Shown here one piece after another: positions 54,081-62,057 of a DNA stretch of 64,000 bases (position 1 is its first letter; each line of letters opens with the position of its first letter). The notes under the pieces are model-generated. The model worked only from the letters and a program-made list of their open reading frames with translations. It was not told where the DNA came from and ran no database searches. The stretch lies in assembly GCA_000230935.2 (NCBI GenBank), contig AGIQ01000002.1, positions 1,550,001 through 1,614,000 on the forward strand, written 5' to 3'. The stretch is from Mycolicibacterium rhodesiae JS60 (GTDB lineage: Bacteria > Actinomycetota > Actinomycetes > Mycobacteriales > Mycobacteriaceae). A program made the position numbers and the translations under genes.

Positions 54081-54794
54081 ATGAGCAAGACGAGCAAGGC
54101 CTACCGCGAAGCAGCGGAGAAGGTCGACAAGACCAAGTTGTATTCGCCGCTGGAAGCCGCGAAGCTCGCCAAGGAGACGTCGTCGAAGAAGCAGGACGCG
54201 ACCGTCGAGGTGGCGATCCGGCTCGGCGTGGATCCGCGTAAGGCCGACCAGATGGTCCGCGGCACGGTCAACCTGCCCAACGGCACGGGTAAGACCGCGC
54301 GCGTCGCCGTCTTCGCGGTGGGGGAGAAGGCCGAGCAGGCCAAGGAAGCCGGTGCGGACATCGTCGGCAGTGACGACCTGATCGAGCAGATCCAGGGCGG
54401 CATGCTCGACTTCGACGCCGCGATCGCCACGCCTGACCAGATGGCCAAGGTCGGTCGCATCGCCCGCGTGCTGGGCCCGCGCGGTCTGATGCCGAACCCC
54501 AAGACCGGCACCGTCACCCCCGATGTCGCCAAGGCTGTCACCGACATCAAGGGCGGCAAGATCAACTTCCGCGTCGACAAGCAGGCCAACCTGCACTTCG
54601 TGATCGGCAAAGCGTCCTTCGACGAGAAGAAGCTGGCCGAGAACTACGGCGCCGCGCTCGACGAGGTGCTGCGGGCCAAGCCGTCGTCCTCCAAGGGCCG
54701 CTACCTGAAGAAGGTCACCGTCTCGACGACCACCGGCCCCGGTATCCCGGTCGACCCGGCTGTCGTGCGGAACTTCACCGAAGATCAGCAGTAA
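54081..54794 (+). CDS. rplA: 50S ribosomal protein L1
   Basis: 237 residues, normal length: [20 protein letters not shown], the central [19 protein letters not shown] signature, and [14 protein letters not shown] at the end. It forms the L1 stalk and acts as autogenous repressor of the rplKA message. It ends in a strong terminator at 54807. Confidence 0.98.
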   Translation: MSKTSKAYREAAEKVDKTKLYSPLEAAKLAKETSSKKQDATVEVAIRLGVDPRKADQMVRGTVNLPNGTGKTARVAVFAVGEKAEQAKEAGADIVGSDDLIEQIQGGMLDFDAAIATPDQMAKVGRIARVLGPRGLMPNPKTGTVTPDVAKAVTDIKGGKINFRVDKQANLHFVIGKASFDEKKLAENYGAALDEVLRAKPSSSKGRYLKKVTVSTTTGPGIPVDPAVVRNFTEDQQ

Positions 54795-54806
54795 GTCTCT
54801 GACGCG

Positions 54807-54835
54807 AGTGGCCACCTAGTTGGTAGGTGGCCACT
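54807..54835. terminator. rplA terminator hairpin
   Basis: 12-bp perfect stem AGTGGCCACCTA with a 5-nt GTTGG loop, 12 bp after the rplA stop. It ends the conserved block; everything to the right is accessory. Confidence 0.88.
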
Positions 54836-54842
54836 TGTCGTT

Positions 54843-55124
54843 TCAGGATGCGGTCGGATCGACCGGTACCCGGACCGTGGCGTCGGTTCTCGACGCCCGT
54901 TCAACATTCGCGATCTTGATTGCCAGATCGAAAGGGTCACGGCCTCGTAGTTTTGGTGAAAGGCCGGCTTTCATAACGTCATCCATTACCGACTCGCTCT
55001 GAGCTGCAAGCAAAATGGCGGCTTCGGGCATCATCGACATCGATGAAGCACCAGGTTGGTCACTCGACTCGTAGAGCACCGGCTTCGAACCGTTGAGAAT
55101 CCGGTGGACGCACTTCGCGTTCAC
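54843..55124 (-). CDS. Hypothetical protein, possibly a fragment
   Basis: 93 residues beginning MNAKCVHRILNGSKPVLYES and ending DATVRVPVDPTAS. I do not recognise a family. Composition is plausible for a protein (YESSDQPGASSMSMMPEAAI, DPFDLAIKIANVERA), but it may be the C-terminal end of a larger lost gene, as the sequence upstream (55125-55255) carries no start-proximal continuation. It is close behind the rplA terminator, on the opposite strand. Confidence 0.35.
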   Translation of the reverse strand: MNAKCVHRILNGSKPVLYESSDQPGASSMSMMPEAAILLAAQSESVMDDVMKAGLSPKLRGRDPFDLAIKIANVERASRTDATVRVPVDPTAS

Positions 55125-55255
55125 GAAGATTGGCTGTGCCGACGCTTAGACGTGCGACCGTCGCCGGCGGCAGCCCACTGGCACGGTCTACCGCGACGAG
55201 GATGGGCGACGCCAGCCGCCAGCCCCCAAAGTCAGAAGCGGCCAACCCGCAGGAT

Positions 55256-55816
55256 TTAGCAGCCAAGTATGCGAGCCTTTACGAATGCGGCGTACTGGTA
55301 GGCGTACAGCCAAATCCAGTGCGACACCTGATAATCGTACGAGCGCGGAACCGCCAGCATGGTGACTGTGCCGCTGTAACATTGATGGAAGATGTAGCGG
55401 GCGCGCACTATGTGGAAGTTCCACGACACCACGATCAAGTGAGTCCAGTTGTGTTGCTTTGCAAGTTCGGCGGCGAACTCTGCCTCGCCCCTAGTGGTGT
55501 AAGGAGTTGCCTCGAAGCACACAACGGCGATACGCACGGAAGGTGATGCACACGCCCGGCTGTAGTTTGGGTCGTCGCGGTATAAGGTTCTGGAGATCAG
55601 GACGGCATCAGCATAGCCGCGCTCTGCCAGTTTGAGCCCGTACTCGATGCGGTTGTCGATCTCGTCACCCGAGCTCAGGATGACAATCGCATCAGCCTCC
55701 GTTAGCGGGTCACTCTGCGGTCGTGTAAACAGAAAATAACCGGCACCGCCAAACAGGCCGACGAGGCCGGTGGCCGTTATGACAAGCAACGCCACCAATT
55801 TGCGTAGCCCCCGCAC
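55256..55816 (-). CDS. YdcF/DUF218-family membrane-anchored protein
   Basis: 186 residues. One N-terminal membrane span (about 8-32), then the DUF218 core: DAIVILSSGDEIDNRIEYGL, LISRTLY, TTRGEAEFAAELAKQHNW, LIVVSWNFHIVRARYIFHQC. Members (YdcF, SanA, ElyC) act in envelope polysaccharide/undecaprenyl metabolism or bind SAM; a role with the sugar-nucleotide genes at 59.6-64 kb is possible. GC is lower than in core genes, in line with transfer. Confidence 0.82.
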   Translation of the reverse strand: MRGLRKLVALLVITATGLVGLFGGAGYFLFTRPQSDPLTEADAIVILSSGDEIDNRIEYGLKLAERGYADAVLISRTLYRDDPNYSRACASPSVRIAVVCFEATPYTTRGEAEFAAELAKQHNWTHLIVVSWNFHIVRARYIFHQCYSGTVTMLAVPRSYDYQVSHWIWLYAYQYAAFVKARILGC

Positions 55817-56133
55817 GGGAGGAGGGTAGCACAGACAGTGTCAGCCGCCCGTTCGCAAGGCTGGCTCGTTCTGGGTGCTTGCGGCGAAGTCGCGCTCGAC
55901 CGGATCCGGGTAACTCGTGGAAAGGGCCGTAAGTGAAGGCTGGAGCTGACCGCACTGCTATTCCTCGCTGACGTATGTGACGGTCTATTGCGACACGGAT
56001 TGACGCGCAAGTGCCTCCCCGTCTGCGCATTAGGGGATATCGCAGTTCGTGCGTACCAAAGCGCGCTTGTCGCGCGCGTGAAAGGCTCATGCTCGAACAT
56101 GTAGCGATGCGCGGCCCCGCTGGGCGCGTGGCC
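55817..56133. other. Intergenic, no gene seen
   Basis: 317 bases between the YdcF gene start and the left inverted repeat of the IS3 element. It should hold the ydcF promoter; nothing else was recognised. Confidence 0.4.
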
Positions 56134-56169
56134 TGACCCCGATCGGTTGATCCATGGCTTATGGGAGTC
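56134..56169 (+). repeat. IS3 left inverted repeat
   Basis: Begins TGACCCCGATCGGTTGATCC and pairs with 58637-58671 with few mismatches and one gap. Confidence 0.8.
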
Positions 56170-56208
56170 TTGTGGCCCACGTTGTGGGCAGGAAGGCTCG
56201 ACAAGATC

Positions 56209-56505
56209 ATGGCGACGAGGAAACGACACGGTCCCGAGCAGATTGTGCGCAAGCTGATGGCCGCCGACCGGCTGTTGGCTGAGGGCAAGGACACCGCGGC
56301 GGTGTGCCGCGAACTGGGCGTCTCGGACGCCACCTATCACCGGTGGCGCAACCAGTTCGGCGGTCTGAAGGCCGAGGACGCCAAGAAGCTCAAGGATCTG
56401 GAACGCGAGAACGCCGCCCTCAAACGCCTGCTGGCCGATGCCGAGTTGGAGAAGGACGCGCTGCGGGAGATCGCCAAGGACGCTCCTATAGATGTCAAGT
56501 GCTGA
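56209..56505 (+). pseudogene. IS3 OrfA (HTH transposase subunit), interrupted
   Basis: From ATG 56209: MATRKRHGPEQIVRKLMAAD, the HTH VCRELGVSDATYHRWRNQFG and the leucine-zipper coiled coil LKDLERENAALKRLLADAEL EKDALREIAK. After base 56479 the frame runs into IS110 DNA and stops at 56505. The original last codons (GGA AAC TTC TAG, giving AKGNF) are found at 57791-57802 beyond the insert, which fixes the insertion point. Confidence 0.9.
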
Positions 56506-57558
56506 TTCTGGTGTAGTCGGCGCGTAGTGCGCCGAAGATTTCCCGGGAGAGATAGCGCTTCTGGCAGCGGATGATTTCGGGCATGGACATACCCTCAGCG
56601 GTGCGGCGTTCGGCGTAGGCCCGGCTACGCGGGTCGTAGCGCAGCCGGACGACTGCGGCGATGTGTAGCGCGCTGTTGCCGGCACGGTCGCCTCCGCGGT
56701 GTAGACGGTGTCGGTTGGTTTTGCCCGACGACGCTGGGATCGGCGCGACACCGCGGAGGTGGGCGAATGCGGCCTCGCTGCGTAGCCGGTCGGGGTTGTC
56801 ACCAACGGCAGTCAGCAGGGCGGCGACGGTGTCAGGGCCGAGCCCGAATACGGCACTGGTGGCAGGCGCAGCGGCCTGGGTGAGTTCGTTGAGTTGCTTT
56901 CGCAGGGAGCGGGTTTCGGTATTGAGGTGTTGCACCCGCAGGGCTATCGAGCGCAGGGCATGTTTGGCGACCTGAACGGGGTCGGCGAGGTTGTTCAGGT
57001 CAGGGCGCACACGTGCGCAGGCGTCGACCAGCTGCGCTGAGGACAGGGTGCGTAGCTGGCTGCGTAACGGCTCGGGGGCGGTGATGACCATCGATCGCAG
57101 AGTGTTCAGAGCGGCTGTGCGGGCCTTGACGGCTCCGTTGCGGGCGACACGGAGCATCCGGATGGCTTCGATCGGACCGTCGGCCAGCTTGGGTGCGCCA
57201 CTTGCTGTGCCTGCCAGAACGGTTCGCGCCGCCGCTTCGGCGTCGATGGGGTCGCTCTTACCGCGCTGGCGGCGGATGCGTCTGTCCGGACGTGGGACTT
57301 CGGGCACTTCGATGCCCTGGTTGTGCAGTTGTGCAGGTGACGAGCCAGCCCGGCGCCATAGGCCCCGGTTCCCTCGACGCCGACTTGTGTGAGTTTCCCC
57401 TTACCGCGCATCCAGGTCAGCATTGCGGCGTAACCGGCTGGTGTGGATCGGAATTCGGCGTCGTCGATCAGCCGGCCGTTGCGGTCGATGACCGCGGCGT
57501 GGTGCGTGGCTGTGTGCGTGTCAACGCCTCCGATGATGGATCGATTGCTGGCTGCCAT
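56495..57558 (-). pseudogene. IS110 recombinase (DEDD), frameshifted
   Basis: N-terminal part from ATG 57558: SIIGGVDTHTATHHAAVIDR (first Asp), VGVEGTGAYGAGLARHLHN (Glu). The second frame carries RGKSDPIDAEAAARTVLAG (two Asp) and the Tnp domain VAPIPASSGKTNRHRLHRGG. The two halves are in different frames because of an 8-bp tandem duplication, TTGTGCAG TTGTGCAG, at 57321-57336; removing one copy gives a continuous HLHNQGIEVPEVPRPD. All catalytic motifs survive, so the damage is one recent event. Confidence 0.88.
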
Positions 57559-57790
57559 AGCAGGTTTGTTCCTCTCCGTTTGGCAGGGCGCCACGGGGAG
57601 AAGGTGGACAGGCCAGTGATGGGCCGCGGGCGAGCACGCTCCTATCAGGTCACACCTTTCGCGCCGAAGCCCGATTTCTGTGTAGTGGGGCGCCGGCCTG
57701 ATGCTCGACAGGTCCTATGAAAGGCACACGATCGGCCAGGAAATTTCAGGGTCACAACCTCAGGCCAGCGTCCCGAGAACATCATCACTG
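57559..57790 (-). ncRNA. Candidate bridge RNA region of IS110
   Basis: The non-coding end upstream of the recombinase, where IS110-group elements encode the bridge RNA. On the recombinase strand it contains ATAGGAGCGT, identical to the last 10 bases of the element's other end, as expected for a donor-binding loop. 5' of it lies GAAATTTCCTGGCCGATC, similar to the occupied target GAAGTTTCCCTTGGCGATC, as expected for a target-binding loop. The order target loop then donor loop agrees with the known system. No RNA structure was computed. Confidence 0.5.
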
Positions 57791-58634
57791 GAAACTTCTA
57801 GGCCCGGAACGCCGGCGGGCAGCCGTTCGCCACCTCCAGCGTGTGTGGGGGTCAGCGAGCGGTTCGCTTGCCGCGTCACCGGGCAACACCGCGCCACTCA
57901 ACGCCACGAACCCACCGCGGCGACACCAGCCGACCCGGACGCTGCCTTGCGGCAGTGGTTACGCAATTACGCCAAGAAGCTCCCGCGGCGGGGCTTCCGG
58001 CCCGCCTACCACGATGCCCGCGGTGAGGGATGGGCTGTGAATCACAAGAAGATCCAACGCCTGTGGCGTGAGGAAGGGCTGCGGGTGCCGCAGCGCAGGA
58101 ATCGTAAGCGGCATGGCAGCTCCACCGCCCCGGCGGAGTTCGTCGCTGATGCGCCTGACCGGGTGTGGGCCGTGGACTTCCAGTTCGACGTCACCACCGA
58201 TGGGCGGCCGATCAAGATCGTGTCGGTCATCGACGAGCAGACCCGTGAATGTCGGCGACATGGTTGAGCGCAGCATCACCAGCGATCACCTCATCGATGA
58301 GCTGGACCGTGTGGCCACCCGGCGCGGCACCTATCCCGCGGTCCTGCCGTGCGACAACGGTCCCGAATTGGCCTGTAGCGCAATGGCTGACTGGGCTGGC
58401 GGCAAGGTCGGGTTGTACTTCATTCCACCCGGGGAGCCCTGGCGCAACGGCTACATCGAATCGTTCAACTCCCGTTTCCGCGACGAGTGCCTCAACATCA
58501 ACAGCTTCTGGTCGCTGGCCCAGGCCCGCGTCGTCATCAGCGACTGGAAACACGACTACAACCATCACCGCCGGCACTCATCACTGGGCTACCTACCCCC
58601 GACCCACTATGCTGCCGCCTGTACCCACCGATGA
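57791..58634 (+). pseudogene. IS3 OrfB (DDE transposase), two frameshifts
   Basis: Begins with the displaced end of OrfA, then PERRRAAVRHLQRVWG, shifts frame in a G run near 57845 to GVSERFACRVTGQHRATQ, and continues through VWAVDFQFDVTTDGRPIKIV (first Asp of DDE). It shifts again near 58250 (REC to GDMVERSITSDHLIDEL), then has CDNGPELAC (second Asp), WRNGYIESFNSRFRDECLN (Glu) and HHRRHSSLGYLPPTHYA. Complete in content, broken in frame. Confidence 0.9.
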
Positions 58635-58636
58635 AC

Positions 58637-58671
58637 GACTCTCGTCAGCCGTGGACCAATTCACGGGGTCC
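58637..58671 (-). repeat. IS3 right inverted repeat
   Basis: The complement reads GGACCCCGTGAATTGGTCCA..., matching the left end. Confidence 0.8.
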
Positions 58672-59606
58672 GGCCACGCCGCCCCAGATTGGAGTGCGCC
58701 TCAAACGGTCGCTGCCGGCCGCGATGAAGTTACCGGTCGAGGCTCTCAGCAGCGGCGGCGTGGATCGCGCGCATGTACGGGAAAGATGTTGTCGCCGTGG
58801 AGATTCGATGACTCACCCACGATCGGCGTCACGGCGCTTGGGTCGCCTGATCGCGGCCACATCGTGAGCGGTCCCTCGCGCACGCCATCACGTCGATCTG
58901 CTTCTCCTGCTGCTGCTTCTCCTGCTGCTGCTGCTGCTGATCCCAGTGTCCCGGCGTTTGTCCACAACTGTCTGGACGCCGCGAGGGTCGCCGCGCCTAT
59001 ACCCTCGGATATTCCTTTCGCCGCTTCAACGCCAAAGGAACGGGCTTCGCTCAGTTCTGCAGGCCGTGCGTACCCGGTTGAAATACGCTTCGCGCGATAG
59101 GAGGTGCGTTGGACGCCGGACCGCCGATCGCGGCCCAACGTCGTCGAGTCGTCAGATCGTGTTTTCGGTAACGACGCAATGACGACCACCGGCGGTGGTT
59201 GACTGCGTATCGAATTGCGAGTGGCACACGTCTTGTCATGAACTCGCAGGCTGAGTCATACGACGCACGACGAACGCGCTGTGCTTCTTCGACTTCGCTG
59301 ACCTTTGACCGCCGTTTGCGGACGTCCGTGCCTGCATCCCGTTGTGGTGCCTTGGTCCGGTCCAGGCTTCCAGAACTGCAGAGGCCGGAACGCACAGCTA
59401 GGAGGGCTTGCCTCGCGCGCTGCGATGACGGCCGGTGGACCATGCGTTCCCCACCCCTCGTCCGCGGGCGGGGTTCAGGTATCGTGGCGGCGCCGGGAAG
59501 CAGTACAGCGTTTATCGATGCGGTAGAAAGCTGTTTGATCAGCCGCGGCGCACCGCAGGTGTCAATGATTGAGCAGAGAGCGTAACCGCGATGGCAGGGG
59601 GAAGCC
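58672..59606. other. Non-coding or decayed accessory DNA
   Basis: 935 bases without a gene I can support. Frames on both strands are long only because of high GC and lack recognisable domains. It contains a CTG/CTT-rich simple repeat at about 58907-58938 (runs of CTGCTG). The promoter of the epimerase gene should lie at its right end. Confidence 0.45.
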
Positions 59607-60584
59607 GTGACGGAACTCAGCAATGCGGTCATGGTGACAGGCAACGCAGGATTCATCGGCCGCCCGCTGACTGCGTACTTGCGTGAGCTGGGCCACCACG
59701 TTGTGGTCGTCGACCGAGCCCTAGAGCTAACCCCCGCTGAGGATGCGCTGCGCTGCGACCTGGCGTCGCTTACGGCAGACAGTTTTGGTGATCGACCCTG
59801 GCCGTCGACCATCCTTCATCTCGCCGCCGTCTGCAAGGAGCCCGGCTACCCTTGGCGCGATTACTACGCGAACAATGCTGAAGCCACACGCCGTCTCTGC
59901 CAGGCAGCTGACCGTGTGGGAGTGCAGAACATCGTCTTCACCAGCACGATGATGACCTTCGCTGCTGGGCCGTGGCGTCGCTCGGAAAGCGATTTCTGCG
60001 ATCCCGACACCGCGTACGGATGCAGCAAAGTGCAGGCCGAGGAGATCCTGCGGGCTTGGCAGGCCGTCAAGCCCGGGCGCCGTCTCCGCATCGTTCGACC
60101 CGGGGTCGTCTTCGGCCCTGGCGACGAGGGCAACATGCGGCGGTTGATCCATGCCCTACACCGGCGGCGCTTCGCGTACATCGGCCGCCAGGACACGGTG
60201 AAGGGCTGTATCTACGTCAAGGATCTAGTTCAGCTATTGATACAGCTCATCGATGATGGTGGGCCGCACGACACCTACCACGCCGTGTACCCGCGGCCCA
60301 CTCCGATTTGCGACATCGTTGATGCCATCAACACGGCTTGGGGCTGGAATCGTCGGCCGCCGACGATTCCCTATCGTCTTGCACTCGCTGCAGCGGCACC
60401 GTTTGCGCTCATCGATCCGTTAGGCACGCACTTTGGGATACACCCAAGGCGCATTCAAAAGCTTTTCCTAGATACTGATATCAGCTCTGACCGCCTCGCC
60501 GATATCGGTTTCGCCGCGCAGTATTCGCTCTCCGATGCGTTTGCTGATTGGCGACGGGAGTGTGGCGGGGAGCTACCAGCGTGA
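59607..60584 (+). CDS. NAD-dependent sugar-nucleotide epimerase/dehydratase (extended SDR)
   Basis: 325 residues, GTG start after AGGGGGAAG. TGNAGFIGRPL (NAD motif), HLAAVCKEP, FTSTMM and YGCSK (Y-x3-K) show an active extended SDR. VVFGPGDEGNMRRLI, VKGCIYVKDL and the C-terminal substrate region resemble NDP-sugar 4-epimerases/dehydratases. The product cannot be named. It lies with a tyrosine phosphatase and the UXS-UGD fusion in what appears to be the start of a polysaccharide locus. Confidence 0.85.
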   Translation: MTELSNAVMVTGNAGFIGRPLTAYLRELGHHVVVVDRALELTPAEDALRCDLASLTADSFGDRPWPSTILHLAAVCKEPGYPWRDYYANNAEATRRLCQAADRVGVQNIVFTSTMMTFAAGPWRRSESDFCDPDTAYGCSKVQAEEILRAWQAVKPGRRLRIVRPGVVFGPGDEGNMRRLIHALHRRRFAYIGRQDTVKGCIYVKDLVQLLIQLIDDGGPHDTYHAVYPRPTPICDIVDAINTAWGWNRRPPTIPYRLALAAAAPFALIDPLGTHFGIHPRRIQKLFLDTDISSDRLADIGFAAQYSLSDAFADWRRECGGELPA

Positions 60585-60658
60585 GCATGCGCATCCCAAT
60601 CGGAGCTTACCTAGGCCCTCGATACCGCATCTGCAAACGGTCGGCAACCGCAGACAGG

Positions 60659-61177
60659 TTAATCGCTCCGGCAGAGCTCGAGCATCGGGGGGAGCAATTC
60701 GGCGATTTGTGCACCAACCCTCGCAAAGAACTCAGGGTCTCGGCCGATGGGATCCGGGATGTCGCGGGCCGCGCTCGAAGCCAGACGCGGCCGTAGAGCA
60801 GCGAGATCGGCGACGCTTTGCGCGTTGTGCTCCGACACGAGAAGTGCGGCTTCGCTCAACGTGAAGGCTCTGTGGAGTTGGCGTGGAGCCAACTCCAAGA
60901 CCGCATCTCGATGAGCCCTTGTCATAGCGATGACGAGATCCGCATCGCTGGCAATTCGCGGAGTGAGTTGTCGTGCGGCGAAGTCCGATGCATCACCTCC
61001 AAGCCGCTCAAGCACGCGAGCCGCCTCAGGGTGGATCGGGTTTGCGATCACAGCGCGGGTTCCCGCGCTGGACGCTTTGAGACCGTGAGCCCTGACCCGC
61101 GAACCGTAAGCAATGGCAAGCCGCTCCGCTGTCGGCGAACGGCAGATATTTCCCATGCAGACGAACAGGATGTGCAG
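60659..61177 (-). CDS. Low-molecular-weight protein tyrosine phosphatase
   Basis: 172 residues if started at CTG 61177: MHILFVCMGNICRSPTAERL with the C-x5-R loop (C7-R13), and the general-acid Asp in IPDPIGRD. CTG is proposed because a perfect AAGGAGG ends 6 bp upstream (61184-61190) and the fold begins there. The only ATG in the domain is inside the catalytic loop, and the next upstream ATG (61276) would add 33 unrelated residues. Such phosphatases (Wzb-like) act with tyrosine kinases on capsule export. Confidence 0.85.
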   Translation of the reverse strand: MHILFVCMGNICRSPTAERLAIAYGSRVRAHGLKASSAGTRAVIANPIHPEAARVLERLGGDASDFAARQLTPRIASDADLVIAMTRAHRDAVLELAPRQLHRAFTLSEAALLVSEHNAQSVADLAALRPRLASSAARDIPDPIGRDPEFFARVGAQIAELLPPMLELCRSD

Positions 61178-62057
61178 AGTGGGCCTCCTTAACGATTGGC
61201 CGGGCGACGCGCGTCCTGCCAGCTCTGATCCTGCCAACTCGGAGTTCTGCCTCAGCGCAGCCCTCGGAAGGTCCATTTAGGAAAGTCAGAATGAATCTCG
61301 ATGATCGTACAGTCCAGCCATCGGCCACTCTGGCCGCAAGACGTATTCGAATGGAATTCACGGCGCCGGTGCAGAGCATGCATGTCGGCCCGGCCTGTCG
61401 ATCGACAGGCGGCGCCCGCATTCCTCGGCCGGGCAGTCGCCCCGCCTGTCGGTGTGGGCTTCGTCACAAATCTTGTGGCGACGGAGGTCCTCGATTTGTT
61501 AGGGTGGCTCGGCCCAGCCGAAGCGGAATGTGGGACGGATAGATTATTGCGATGCTCGCTGGTTGCCCGCGCAAGTCTCGCAATGATCCGTAGTGCGGGC
61601 GGGTATCGCCGATCCGCTTGATGGGCGGCCTGCGCAATGGCGTTAGCGGCAGAAATGCAAAGCCACGTGACCGAAGTGGACATGCGTACGCACCAGCGAC
61701 TTTTGGGTCGGCGGCGGGCCGAACGACGTTCGGTTTTCCGCAACATGCTGGGAAACCCTTGTCAACAGGCAGGCCGGGTACAGCGCGTGAACGCTTGGCA
61801 CAGCAACCGTCCGTGTCAGGGTTAAGTGGCGTGATCCGCCTTTGCGGCAAATTTCTGTCGTGGGTCGATCAAATCCGTTGTTCGAAGTTACCTAGCGGGT
61901 CGGACGGTGATAGCGTTGCACCATCTGTCGGGGCCGTCACTTGGGGAGTGAGTCGGTGAGTCAATATCTCTTCTTGAGCCGCGCCGCTTCGGCCGTGTCG
62001 GCCCAGACCTAGTAGTAAATCGAAACGGTCAGACCGGCTGCGGAACCAGGGGGGACT
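61178..62057. other. Long intergenic region
   Basis: 880 bases with only unsupported frames. The left part is the leader of the divergent phosphatase; the right part should contain the promoter of the UXS-UGD gene. Base composition is lower in GC than in core genes. No repeats or RNA genes recognised. Confidence 0.4.

Larger units (their letters stand above)
56480..57790 (-). mobile_element. IS110-family element inserted in IS3 OrfA
   Basis: About 1311 bp, minus orientation, boundaries defined by restoring the OrfA frame (AAG-GGA-AAC). It has no terminal inverted repeats, as usual for the family. A long non-coding end of about 230 bp precedes the recombinase; the other end is only about 15 bp. 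The 10-mer ACGCTCCTAT occurs at the short end (56480-56489) and again inside the long non-coding end (57636-57645). Confidence 0.85.
56134..58671 (+). mobile_element. Decayed IS3-family element, split by an IS110 element
   Basis: The ends are imperfect inverted repeats (56134-56169 and 58637-58671: TGACCCCG...TCCATGGCT...GAGTC and its complement). They are flanked by GGCC on both sides (56130-56133, 58672-58675), a likely 4-bp target duplication. Total 2538 bp; removing the 1.31-kb IS110 insert leaves about 1.23 kb, a normal IS3 size. OrfA is cut by the insert and OrfB has two frameshifts, so the element cannot transpose on its own. Confidence 0.85.

Noticed and set aside
56480..57645. ACGCTCCTAT 10-mer pair as target-site duplication of IS110
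   Set aside because: The second copy lies 145 bases inside the element, not at its edge, and the OrfA frame is rebuilt only with the outer boundary at 57790; a guide-loop explanation fits better.
58746..59189. Minus-strand 147-codon frame
   Set aside because: No family resemblance, Ala/Gly/Arg-rich, partly translated from the triplet repeat.
61464..61959. Overlapping frames before the UXS-UGD gene
   Set aside because: Several mutually overlapping frames of similar length, none with a domain or a ribosome site.
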